A DNA stretch of 64,000 nucleotides from Candidatus Eremiobacterota bacterium (GTDB lineage: Bacteria > Vulcanimicrobiota > Vulcanimicrobiia > Vulcanimicrobiales > Vulcanimicrobiaceae), in the NCBI GenBank assembly GCA_019240525.1, contig JAFAYE010000001.1, positions 345,300 through 409,299 of the forward strand. Reading direction: 5' to 3'. Numbering within the stretch: position 1 is the stretch's first letter; every line of letters begins with the position of its first letter. The translations under genes and the position numbers were made by a program. Of the stretch, positions 16,692-24,782 are shown piece by piece. Below the pieces are notes generated by a model. That model searched no databases, was not told the origin of the DNA, and was given only the letters and a program-made list of their open reading frames with translations.

Positions 16692-18107
16692 TCAGACGCG
16701 CACCTCGAGTTGCCGGGGAAACGCGGCAAGCGAGTCTATTCGATCGGCAAGCAGCCGCGCGCGCTGCGGAGCGGTACCAACGTGCGTGCTGGGATCGAGC
16801 ATGCGGCGAATCTCCGCGGGATCGATTCTGGCGGTCAGCTCGGCGTCCTCGGCGAGAAGACGCGAGAGCGGATTATCCTCGCCGCGTGCGACTGCGGCCC
16901 ACGCTTCCATCGATGCACCGCGCAGGCTTTCGTGCAGATGCTGGCGGTCTCCGCCGGCGCGCGCGGCTTCCAAGAGCACCGACTGCGTGCCGGCGAACGG
17001 CGCGTACGTGCGCAGATTGGCGGCAATGCGCCGCTCGTCCACGCGCAATCCCTCGATCACCGTGCGCGCGAGCGAAACGATTTCATCCACGCAAAGCAAA
17101 GCCTCAGGCAAGATGATGCGCCGGTTCGCACTGTCGTCGAGCGTTCGCTCGAGAAAGTTTGTCGCAGCGTTTTGCCAGGCGACGTCGGCATACGCGGGCA
17201 GCATGCGCGCGAGCGACCCAATGCGTTCCGAAATGACCGGATTTTGCTTGAAGGGCATCGCCGAACTGCCGACCTGGTCCTTTCCGAACGGCTCGGCGAT
17301 TTCGCCAAAACCTGGGCTGGCGAGCACGCGCACGTCGGCCGAAAACTTCGAGAGGGTCGCGCCGACTCCGGCAAGCGCGGTCAGCAGTAAGTAGTCGAGC
17401 TTGCGCGGGTAGGTCTGCGTGCTGATCTCGCGCGCGAGCAAACCAAACCGTTCCAGGACGTAGCCTTCGATATCCGCCGACCGCCCATTATGGTCCATGA
17501 GGCGCTCGTACGATGCGGCGGTGCCGACCGCGCCGCGCATGCCCTTCGTCGTCAGATTGTCGAAGACGAAACGCAGATGCTCGTCATCGACGAGCAGATC
17601 TTGCGCGTACGAGGCAAGGCGGTAACCCAACGTCGTCGGCTCGGCCGGCTGCAAATGCGTGTACGCCATGCAAACCAGGTCGGCGTAGCGCCGGATTCGA
17701 AGGCAAAAGGCGGCGAGCAGCGCGCCAAGATTCTCGCCAACATGCGATAGCGCTAAGCGGAGCCGATAGGTCTCGACGGTGTCTTCGACGTCCATTGACG
17801 TAGCGCCGAGATGAAGTTTTCCTCCGCCGCGCTTCGCCTGCTGCGCGAAGACGCGGATCTCGGCCATCAAATCGTGGTGAATCTCGCGTTCGATTTCTGC
17901 CGCAGCCTCAATGTCGATCTCGCCGGCGTGGGCGCGAAGATCGTCAACCTCGGCTTCTTCGATCAAGCCCTGTGCCGATTGCGCTTCGGCAAGCGCTACC
18001 CAGACAGCACGCCAGAGCCGTCGGCGCATCTTTTCCGAGAAGAGCGCGCGCAACGGCGCACGGCCGTACCTCCACGAGAACGGCGAGGCATAGGATTCGT
18101 AATCCAT
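16692..18107 (-). CDS. purB: Adenylosuccinate lyase
   Basis: PurB cleaves SAICAR to AICAR plus fumarate and adenylosuccinate to AMP plus fumarate. The signature SSAMPFKQNP of the fumarase/aspartase superfamily is visible, with LHLGATSMDVEDT (substrate loop), YTHLQPAEPTTLGYR and the C-terminal domain. I chose the ATG at 18107 (MDYESYASPFSWRYG), where homology begins; the open frame continues upstream to a TTG with unrelated sequence. The resulting 471 residues match the family. It is the first gene of the minus-strand purine operon, divergent from the peptide-binding lipoprotein gene with only about 60 bases between starts. Confidence 0.96.
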   Translation of the reverse strand: MDYESYASPFSWRYGRAPLRALFSEKMRRRLWRAVWVALAEAQSAQGLIEEAEVDDLRAHAGEIDIEAAAEIEREIHHDLMAEIRVFAQQAKRGGGKLHLGATSMDVEDTVETYRLRLALSHVGENLGALLAAFCLRIRRYADLVCMAYTHLQPAEPTTLGYRLASYAQDLLVDDEHLRFVFDNLTTKGMRGAVGTAASYERLMDHNGRSADIEGYVLERFGLLAREISTQTYPRKLDYLLLTALAGVGATLSKFSADVRVLASPGFGEIAEPFGKDQVGSSAMPFKQNPVISERIGSLARMLPAYADVAWQNAATNFLERTLDDSANRRIILPEALLCVDEIVSLARTVIEGLRVDERRIAANLRTYAPFAGTQSVLLEAARAGGDRQHLHESLRGASMEAWAAVARGEDNPLSRLLAEDAELTARIDPAEIRRMLDPSTHVGTAPQRARLLADRIDSLAAFPRQLEVRV

Positions 18108-18166
18108 GAACGGCGCTGCCTTCGCTTCGCGGGAAGGGGCGGCCTCGTTACCGTACGGCCCCAATC

Positions 18167-19795
18167 ATGAAAGCGCATGTGAGCGTACTGCTCGCGCTGG
18201 CCGCCAGTTTTGCCGGCTGCACGAAGAGCAACGGCGAAAGCGGGCAGCGCCATTCTTGGACTCAGGCCGGCGTCTTGCGCATTGCCGTCAACGAAGAGCC
18301 CAAGAATCTCAATCCGCTTCTCGCCGGCACGACCATCGAGATCTTCATCGATCGTTTGATGTTCGAGCCGCTGCTTTCCGCCGATCCACTCGGCAATACC
18401 ATTCCGATCCTTGCCGCGGTGGTGCCGACCCTTGCCAACGGCGGCATTAGCGCCGATGGTCTGACGATCCGCTACCGCCTTCGCCACGACGTACGCTGGA
18501 GCGATGGGGTACCGGTGACCGCGCGCGATGTGATTTGGTCGTGGCAGGCCATCGAGAACCCAAACAACGATGCCGTCTCACGCCACGGGTACGACGACGT
18601 GCGTTCGATCGATGCTCCAAACCCCTATTCGCTCGTCGTCCACCTCAAGCGGCCATTCTCGCCTTTCATTAACACGTTCTTCGCCGAGAGCGATCAGATT
18701 TATGAGATCGTCCCCGCCCACGTTCTCGCGAAATATCCGGACATCAACCACGTCTCGTTCGATGCCGAGCCTGCCGTATCGGACGGCCCCTTCCGGTTCG
18801 TGCGCTGGGAGCGTGGCGACCGCATTCTTCTCGATGCAAACTCCGCGTTCTTCGAAGGGACGCCCGGTTTGCGCCGCGTCGAAATTCGGTTCGTCCCAAA
18901 CGACGACTCCGCGATCAATCTCTTGCGTACGCATGCGATTGATTACATCTTTCAACCGTCGATTCAAACCTATCCGTCGTTGCGATCCCTGCCCGATGCG
19001 CGGATCGTTTGGGTTGCGGTCAACGGCTTTGAAGGCGTGGAGCTAAACTGCTCGCATCCGGCGTTAGCCGATGTTCGCGTTCGAGCCGCAATTGCGGCCG
19101 CACTCGATAAGGCCGCTCTTGCACGCCAGCTCACCTATGGCCGGGAAACGAGCGCGACGGAAGATCTACCGAACTGGATGTGGGCGTTCGATCCGTCGGT
19201 AGCGCCGATTGCCTTTGCTCCCGGCAACGCGAAGAGACTGCTCGCCAGCGCCGGCTGGATTCCCGGCGCCGACGGAATAGTGCGTAAGGATGGGCGTCCG
19301 CTGGAGCTGCAGTTGGCCACCGATACGCAGACCGCGACGCATCGTTCGGAAAGCCTGCTGGTTCAGGCGGCGCTGCGACAGATCGGCATTGCCGTCAACG
19401 TCAAGTATTACCCGCTGGACATTCTCTACGCTCCGCAAGGCATGGGCGGAATCCAGCACGGCGGGAAGTTCGATTTGCTCGTCTACACCTGGTACGCCGG
19501 AATCGATCCCGACGATTCTTCGGAGCTCACCTGCGAGAATTTTCCTCCTCACGGCTACAATGACCCGCGCTATTGCGATCGCGCGATGGACTCCGCGCAA
19601 TCTGCAGCGTTAACGCATTATGACCGCGCGAGCCGCAAACGAGCGTACGCAAAAATCGAACGGCTGCTCGCCAACGACAATCCGATTATCTTCTTCTGGT
19701 GGCAGCGCCAGCAGGAAGCGATCAGCGTCGATTTTCATGGCTTCGCGCCCAACCCGGTCATCGAATCGTGGAACGCATGGCAGTGGAAGATTTAG
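18167..19795 (+). CDS. ABC transporter substrate-binding lipoprotein (peptide/nickel SBP family 5)
   Basis: A 542-residue extracytoplasmic solute receptor of the DppA/OppA type. The signal peptide ends in a lipobox-like FAGC (Cys about 19). The mature protein starts with VLRIAVNEEPKNLNPLL and contains YRLRHDVRWSDGVPVTARDVIWSWQAI, SDGPFRFVRWERGDRI and FDLLVYTWYAGIDPDDSSEL, all standard for the family. No permease or ATPase gene is nearby, so it is an orphan receptor or works with a transporter elsewhere. Its start is divergent from purB, suggesting possible shared promoter control, and its 3' end overlaps holA by 4 bases in a convergent arrangement. The ligand is unknown. Confidence 0.92.
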   Translation: MKAHVSVLLALAASFAGCTKSNGESGQRHSWTQAGVLRIAVNEEPKNLNPLLAGTTIEIFIDRLMFEPLLSADPLGNTIPILAAVVPTLANGGISADGLTIRYRLRHDVRWSDGVPVTARDVIWSWQAIENPNNDAVSRHGYDDVRSIDAPNPYSLVVHLKRPFSPFINTFFAESDQIYEIVPAHVLAKYPDINHVSFDAEPAVSDGPFRFVRWERGDRILLDANSAFFEGTPGLRRVEIRFVPNDDSAINLLRTHAIDYIFQPSIQTYPSLRSLPDARIVWVAVNGFEGVELNCSHPALADVRVRAAIAAALDKAALARQLTYGRETSATEDLPNWMWAFDPSVAPIAFAPGNAKRLLASAGWIPGADGIVRKDGRPLELQLATDTQTATHRSESLLVQAALRQIGIAVNVKYYPLDILYAPQGMGGIQHGGKFDLLVYTWYAGIDPDDSSELTCENFPPHGYNDPRYCDRAMDSAQSAALTHYDRASRKRAYAKIERLLANDNPIIFFWWQRQQEAISVDFHGFAPNPVIESWNAWQWKI

Positions 19796-20775
19796 CGAGA
19801 CATGCGTGACAGCTCGACGGTGATGCGGTCGACGAGCGCGCGCTGCTCGTCGGGATCGCCGCCCGCGCGCCCGGTGACGATCGCTTCGATGCCGCGTACC
19901 GCGCGCTCGTAGGCCACGCGCGCACGCCGTTCTCCAACGCGCCGGGCGACCGGACGAAGAACAGGTTCGCGCCAGCGGGAGCGCGCCGGCAGTTCTCCAC
20001 CGCTCCGGGCCAACTCCCACAAGCAAATGCACTCGGTGGCAAGCGCCGACAGCAGCGGGATGGCCGCATTTCGCGGCTCGTCGGCAAAGAGGTCGTGCGC
20101 GATCGCCAGCGCATCTTCCACGCGCCCTTGCGCAAGCGCGCTGGCATACTTGTATGCCTTGGGGTCTTCGATCGATAGCAGTTCGTCGGTCAGATCCTTG
20201 CGCGTTATCTTCTTCTTTGAGAGTGCGAGTTTCTCGAGATCGTTGCGCACCGCGGCGAGGTCGGCATTGCTGCGCGCCAAGTCGTCGACGACCCGGCCAT
20301 CGGCGGTGGCGCCCAAGCGCCGCAAGGTTTCCTCGACGAATCGCGCGCGCGTCTCCTCGCCGGCGGTCGTATCGATGCGCAGCGCGCTTCGCGCGGCCAG
20401 CACGCCGAACGATTGCGGCCCTTTGCCGCGTGGTGAAAGCAAGTCGATCAAAACGAGCGTGCTGCCTTCAGGCACGTTCTGTGCAACTTCCCACAGGCCG
20501 CTTCGCGCCGCAACGCGCATCGTCTGCGTGTCGCTAACGACGACGACGCGGCGATCGGCGAGAAAAGGCATCGCCTGAAGAGCCTCCGCGACGCACGCGG
20601 GTTCGGTCGCTTCTTCAGCGGAGAAACGCGCGAGATTCAACTCTCTGACCTCTGCCGGCAGGCAACGATCGAGAACGATCTCGAGGGCGCGATCGGCCAA
20701 TACTCGTTCGGTGCCCTCGATGACCACGAGTCTGCCGATTGGCGGTTCGCGGTCGCAAAAATCGTAGAACTTCAC
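19792..20775 (-). CDS. holA: DNA polymerase III subunit delta
   Basis: HolA is the wrench subunit of the clamp loader that opens the beta clamp. The 327-residue protein starts LVVIEGTERVLADRALEIV, has PFLADRRVVVV, LVLIDL and the RSNADLAAVRNDLEKLAL segment (domain II/III), then SIEDPKAYKYASALAQGRVEDALAI, which is a typical HolA collar-domain pattern. Walker-type nucleotide motifs are absent, as usual for delta. The GTG start overlaps the mtnA stop (GTGA). It is the last gene of the ribBA-ribH-mtnA-holA series. Confidence 0.92.
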   Translation of the reverse strand: MKFYDFCDREPPIGRLVVIEGTERVLADRALEIVLDRCLPAEVRELNLARFSAEEATEPACVAEALQAMPFLADRRVVVVSDTQTMRVAARSGLWEVAQNVPEGSTLVLIDLLSPRGKGPQSFGVLAARSALRIDTTAGEETRARFVEETLRRLGATADGRVVDDLARSNADLAAVRNDLEKLALSKKKITRKDLTDELLSIEDPKAYKYASALAQGRVEDALAIAHDLFADEPRNAAIPLLSALATECICLWELARSGGELPARSRWREPVLRPVARRVGERRARVAYERAVRGIEAIVTGRAGGDPDEQRALVDRITVELSRMSR

Positions 20776-21779
20776 GTTCGGGCGACGAGGGTTGCGGCCG
20801 AGGGACGCAGCTCCAATGACGGGACGGAATCGAGATATGGCGGGCGTAGAATGCCGTACTCGGTGACGAATGCCGTGACCAGATGACCGGGCGTCACGTC
20901 GAACGCCGGGTTGTAGACGACAGCGCCATCGGGAGCCACGGGGGTGCCCGCGAATGCAGAAATCTCTTCTGCGGGCCGCTGCTCGATCGGAATCTCCGAA
21001 CCGTTTTCGAGTGAGAGGTCGAACGTCGAACGCGGGGCGGCAACGTAGAAAGGAATGCCCTGATGGGCGCAGATGATGGCGAGCGCATACGTACCGATCT
21101 TATTTGCGACGTCGCCGTTGCGCGCGATTCGATCGGCGCCGACGATCGCGAGATCGATTCCGTGCTCTTTGATGGCGATTGCGGCAGCCGAGTCGGCCAT
21201 CAACACAGCATCGACGCCGGCTTCGCGCAGCTCGAGATAGTTGAGCCGCGCTCCTTGCAGCAACGGCCGCGTCTCGTCGACGAAGACGCGCGGCTTTTTC
21301 GCGGCACGCTGTGCAGCGATGATCACGCCGAGCGCGGTTCCTCCAGCTGCGGTGGCGAGTGGACCGGTATTGCAGTGCGTGACGACGCGCGCGCCTTTGG
21401 AGATCAGCTCCAGTCCGTTACGCCCAATCGCCTCGTCAATGGCGATCTGCTCGCGGTGAATCGCGTGCGCTTCCTGCAGTGGGTCCGCGGCGGCCATGAC
21501 GCGATCGACGGCCCACGCGAGGTTTACGGCCGTCGGGCGGGCTTCCCGTACCCGCCGCGCGGCGGCGAGGAATGCCGCATCGTCGGCGTTCGCGAGTCGA
21601 AGCAATGCCACGCCGTACGCGCCGAAGACGCCGATGCAGGGCGCGCCGCGCACTCCGAGCGTCTGTATTGCGGAAACGATTTCGTCGGCGCTCTGTGCAC
21701 GAACGTAGCGCTGCTCCTTCGGCAACAGGCGTTGATCGAGATAACGGACGGCATCGCCGTCCCAAGCGACTGCAATCAA
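20772..21779 (-). CDS. mtnA: Methylthioribose-1-phosphate isomerase
   Basis: MtnA isomerises methylthioribose-1-phosphate to methylthioribulose-1-phosphate in methionine salvage. Of the eIF2B-related sugar isomerases, this fits MtnA: GVRGAPCIGVFGAYG, VVTHCNTGPLATAAGGTALG (catalytic Cys in the THCNTG loop), VDETRPLLQGARLN, AIVGADRIARNGDVANKIGTY (catalytic Asp) and the C-terminal YNPAFDVTPGHLVTAFVTEYG. At 335 residues it is close to the usual length. The start is a TTG at 21779, 15 bases after ribH. Ribose-1,5-bisphosphate isomerase is an alternative in this superfamily but fits less well. Confidence 0.93.
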   Translation of the reverse strand: MIAVAWDGDAVRYLDQRLLPKEQRYVRAQSADEIVSAIQTLGVRGAPCIGVFGAYGVALLRLANADDAAFLAAARRVREARPTAVNLAWAVDRVMAAADPLQEAHAIHREQIAIDEAIGRNGLELISKGARVVTHCNTGPLATAAGGTALGVIIAAQRAAKKPRVFVDETRPLLQGARLNYLELREAGVDAVLMADSAAAIAIKEHGIDLAIVGADRIARNGDVANKIGTYALAIICAHQGIPFYVAAPRSTFDLSLENGSEIPIEQRPAEEISAFAGTPVAPDGAVVYNPAFDVTPGHLVTAFVTEYGILRPPYLDSVPSLELRPSAATLVART

Positions 21780-21794
21780 TGCCAGCGTGGCGCT

Positions 21795-22277
21795 CTACAT
21801 CCGACCAAGCTTGCTCGCTTGTTGCGCTAACGTTGCCGCGGCGACGGTCGCGGCATAACCTTTGTTGCCTCGGTTGGGGTCGGCGCGCTCGAGCGCTTGT
21901 GCGACGTTCTCAGTGGTGAGGACTCCGAAACCGATTGGCGTTCCGGTGCGCAGTTGGACGTCCATGATGCCGCGCGCACACTCGCCCGCCACATAATCGA
22001 AGTGCGAAGTCTCCCCGCGAACGACGGCCCCCAGCGCGACGATGGCATCGAAACGATTGCTGGCTATCAGATTGACGCACGCCAGGGGAAGCTCAAAGCA
22101 GCCCGGCACTTCGAAGAATGACGCGTTCTCTAATCGCACCTTGCAATCGCGCAACGCGTGGCGAGCCCCTTCGAGCAGCATCTCCGCGACATCGGCATAG
22201 AACGCAGCCGAAACGATCGCAAACCGCATGCGGCTGCAATCGAGCTCCGCCACATCGGAGTGCTCGCCTCGTTTCAC
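21795..22277 (-). CDS. ribH: 6,7-dimethyl-8-ribityllumazine synthase
   Basis: RibH condenses the RibA/RibD product with 3,4-dihydroxy-2-butanone-4-phosphate from RibB. Visible features are FAIVSAAFYADVAEMLLEGA, the phosphate and substrate motif VPGCFELPLA, IVALGAVVRGETSHFDYV with the catalytic His, and IGFGVLTTENVAQALERA. The 160 residues include about 16 extra N-terminal residues before the conserved core. The GTG start overlaps the ribBA stop (GTGA), so the two are translationally coupled. Confidence 0.95.
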   Translation of the reverse strand: MKRGEHSDVAELDCSRMRFAIVSAAFYADVAEMLLEGARHALRDCKVRLENASFFEVPGCFELPLACVNLIASNRFDAIVALGAVVRGETSHFDYVAGECARGIMDVQLRTGTPIGFGVLTTENVAQALERADPNRGNKGYAATVAAATLAQQASKLGRM

Positions 22278-23683
22278 GAGGCCGCTACTTCATCGAGAAT
22301 GTGTCCGAGCTTCGACCGTTTCGTGTTGATGTAGTCCTTGTTATGTGCAGTCGGGGTTGTCTGCAGCGAAACGCGCCCCACGATCTTGAGTCCATAACCC
22401 TCTAATCCGAAGATTTTCTTTGGGTTATTCGTAATGAGCCGCATCTCGCGCGCGCCTAGATCGAAGAGTATCTGCGAACCGATCCCGTAATCGCGTTTGT
22501 CGATGGGGAGGCCGAGTGCAACGTTTGCCTCGACGGTGTCGGCGCCGCGATCCTGCAGTTCGTAGGCGCGCAGCTTGTCGGCGAGACCGATTCCGCGGCC
22601 CTCCTGACGCAGATAGAGAAAGATGCCCCGCCCCTCTTGCGCGATCAACTCCATCGCGGCGTCACGCTGCGCGGCGCAATCGCAACGGATCGAGTGCAGC
22701 GCGTCACCGGTCATGCACTCGGAATGTACGCGCACCAACAATTCTTTACCGTTTCCAATCTCGCCCATGACCAATGCAACGTGGGTATTGTCGTCGATCC
22801 CAGTGGTGTAGGCAATGCCTTTCCATCTTCCTATCGTGGTCGGAAGCTCGAATTCGGCGATCTTCTGGACGAGCTTTTCGGTGCGCATCCGATAAGCGAT
22901 CAAATCCTTGACGGTGATGAGCTTGAGACTATGCCGGTCGGCATAGCTGCGCAAACCTTCGAGCCGCTCCATTGTGCCGTCGTCGGCCATGATCTCGCAG
23001 ATAACGCCGCCAGGATAGAGCCCGGCAAGACGCGCTAAATCGACGGCGGCTTCGGTCTGCCCGGCGCGCACCAACACGCCGCCCTCTCGCGCACGCAGCG
23101 GAAACGTGTGTCCGGGGCGCAGGAAATCGGCAGAACGGGCTTCCGGATCGAGCAGCTTCTTGATCGTCGCCGCCCGATCGTACGCCGATATCCCCGTTGT
23201 CGTCACGCCACGCGCTTCGACGGAAACCGTAAATGCGGTTTCATGAAGGGCGGTATTCTCACGGACCATCTGCGGAATGTGAAGCTCGTCGAGCCGGGCG
23301 CCGACTAACGGCACGCAGATCAAGCCGCCGGCATGCTTGCGCATGAAGTTGATGGCTTCGGGCGTGACCATCTGTGCAGCCATGACCAAATCGCCTTCAT
23401 TTTCGCGATCCTCGTCATCGAGCACGACGACCATCTTCCCGGCGCGAATGTCGGCGATCGCCTCTTCGATGGAATCGAACGGCGCGTCACGGTCCGAAAG
23501 CTGCGCGGCCAGGGACGGAAATAGCGAAGCAAGGCGCTGGAGGGTGCGGTACGACGGCTCGCGCCGGCCCGACCGCAACAACGATATCGCCGATTCGGTG
23601 AGGCCCGCATTTTCGGCCACCTCGGCCGCCGTCAGCTGGGCCTCGTCCATCGCCGAGTTCAGCAGGCTCGCAAATTGGCTCAC
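22274..23683 (-). CDS. ribBA: HTH-RibB-RibA: DHBP synthase / GTP cyclohydrolase II with N-terminal XRE-type HTH
   Basis: A three-part protein of 469 residues. Residues about 13-58 form a Cro/C1-like helix-turn-helix (TAAEVAENAGLTESAISLLR). RibB follows at about 68-265 with DDEDRENEGDL, RPGHTFPLRA and YPGGVICEIMADDGTM, making dihydroxybutanone phosphate from ribulose-5-phosphate. RibA occupies about 275-469, with zinc cysteines in CMTGDALHSIRCDCAAQRD and the LRQEGRGIGLADKLRAY block, opening GTP for riboflavin synthesis. Ordinary RibBA is about 400 residues and has no HTH. The GTG start at 23683 lies 22 bases from a dyad, so DNA binding and autoregulation are plausible. The HTH is in frame with no break. 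Confidence 0.93.
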   Translation of the reverse strand: MSQFASLLNSAMDEAQLTAAEVAENAGLTESAISLLRSGRREPSYRTLQRLASLFPSLAAQLSDRDAPFDSIEEAIADIRAGKMVVVLDDEDRENEGDLVMAAQMVTPEAINFMRKHAGGLICVPLVGARLDELHIPQMVRENTALHETAFTVSVEARGVTTTGISAYDRAATIKKLLDPEARSADFLRPGHTFPLRAREGGVLVRAGQTEAAVDLARLAGLYPGGVICEIMADDGTMERLEGLRSYADRHSLKLITVKDLIAYRMRTEKLVQKIAEFELPTTIGRWKGIAYTTGIDDNTHVALVMGEIGNGKELLVRVHSECMTGDALHSIRCDCAAQRDAAMELIAQEGRGIFLYLRQEGRGIGLADKLRAYELQDRGADTVEANVALGLPIDKRDYGIGSQILFDLGAREMRLITNNPKKIFGLEGYGLKIVGRVSLQTTPTAHNKDYINTKRSKLGHILDEVAAS

Positions 23684-23704
23684 ACCGCTAAGGGTAGGCC
23701 ATAC

Positions 23705-23718
23705 TTTACAAATGTCAA
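23705..23718. promoter_or_regulatory. Imperfect dyad upstream of ribBA, possible operator and -35 element
   Basis: TTTACAAATGTCAA is a near-perfect inverted repeat (one mismatch) centred about 28 bases before the ribBA GTG. Read on the minus strand it begins TTGACA, a consensus -35 hexamer; I see no good -10 at normal spacing. It could be the target of the RibBA HTH, but that is an inference from position. Confidence 0.4.
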
Positions 23719-23786
23719 GGATTTTTGGCGCCCGGAAAAGAACCTAGAGCATCAAAGTTGGCAGGCCCCAAGAAAGCGTGGCTTAC

Positions 23787-24770
23787 ATGCGCCATCTCCG
23801 AACTTACAGAATGCTCCTCGCGTTCGTCGCCTTCGGCCTTGCAGGTTGTTCGGGACTCGCCTCGTCCTCTGGATCCGGCCTTCCCGGCGCGCAGAGCTCC
23901 GCGGCCCGTCAACCATCAGGTCCGTTGCCCTTGCATGCGTTGATTGTCTTCGACACACAGAACGGCTCGCTCGGATACTTTACGATCGAGCACGGCGGCA
24001 ACGACACCTTGAAATCGCTCGCGGGGCCGCTCGGAATCGATTCGGGTTATGCCATGGCGGCGAACCACGACACCATTGTCATCGCGAACTATAAACCCGC
24101 GTACGTCGTCACCTACAATCTTCGAACGAAAAAAGAAGTATCAATCGGCGATCCCTACGGTCAGCCGTACGACGTCGCCGTTGACAAACAAGGTACGATC
24201 TACGCGCTCAACTCGACCAGCGTCGCAGTGTACAAATCGGGGTCAACGCAGCCGACCGAGTTATCTTGCTCGAATATCTCCCTCGGCGAAGCCGTTGCCG
24301 TCAACAACGAAGGCGACGTCTTCGTTGACGGCTATGGTCCCGGATCGTTCGCCGGCGTCGTCGAGTACGGGCACGGATCGAACACCTGCACCACGCCGCC
24401 GCTGCAACCGGTCGAAGGCTACATTGCCGGCGTCGGCGTCGATCCGAAGACGGACGATTTGATTACGATCGACGATCCGGATCTCTGCGCCGGCGGCTAC
24501 GAAGGCCGCATGCTCGTCTATCGCAAGCCGTACGGCCAGCGCGCTCCGCGACAGCAGAATCTTCAAGCGACGTACTGTTCCGGAATTTTTCGACTTGACG
24601 CGAGCTCAACGCACATCTTCTACTCAGATGCCACCGTAAGCGACGGCGCTCCGCTGATCGATCAAGCGCGATATCCGTCAGGGAAGTATGAAGGGCGGTA
24701 CGGGGGCTATTACTCTTCGGGCACTCCCTTCGCCGGCTTTACGACCCTGCCGAACCGTTTGCCTAACTAG
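23787..24770 (+). CDS. Beta-propeller (NHL/SMP-30-like) lipoprotein
   Basis: A secreted lipoprotein with signal peptide and lipobox FGLAGC. The body consists of short repeats typical of six- or seven-bladed propellers, such as PYDVAVDKQGTIYALN, GEAVAVNNEGDVFVDGYG and AGVGVDPKTDDLITI. There are no catalytic residues that I can identify. The ATG at 23787 (followed by RHLRTYRMLL, a normal n-region) is preferred over a GTG three codons upstream. It is divergent from ribBA and convergent with another propeller lipoprotein 12 bases away. Substrate and role are unknown; such proteins are common in this genome segment. Confidence 0.75.
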   Translation: MRHLRTYRMLLAFVAFGLAGCSGLASSSGSGLPGAQSSAARQPSGPLPLHALIVFDTQNGSLGYFTIEHGGNDTLKSLAGPLGIDSGYAMAANHDTIVIANYKPAYVVTYNLRTKKEVSIGDPYGQPYDVAVDKQGTIYALNSTSVAVYKSGSTQPTELSCSNISLGEAVAVNNEGDVFVDGYGPGSFAGVVEYGHGSNTCTTPPLQPVEGYIAGVGVDPKTDDLITIDDPDLCAGGYEGRMLVYRKPYGQRAPRQQNLQATYCSGIFRLDASSTHIFYSDATVSDGAPLIDQARYPSGKYEGRYGGYYSSGTPFAGFTTLPNRLPN

Positions 24771-24782
24771 TTCGGTCCTGCA

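Noticed and set aside
16242-17390. Long plus-strand open frame of 382 codons opposite purC and purB
   Set aside because: It is antisense to two well-conserved genes, has no recognisable motif and no ribosome-binding site; long mirror frames are expected in G+C-rich DNA.
23684-23786. FMN riboswitch upstream of ribBA
   Set aside because: The gap between divergent genes is about 100 bases, too short for an RFN element plus expression platform, and none of its conserved helices could be found.
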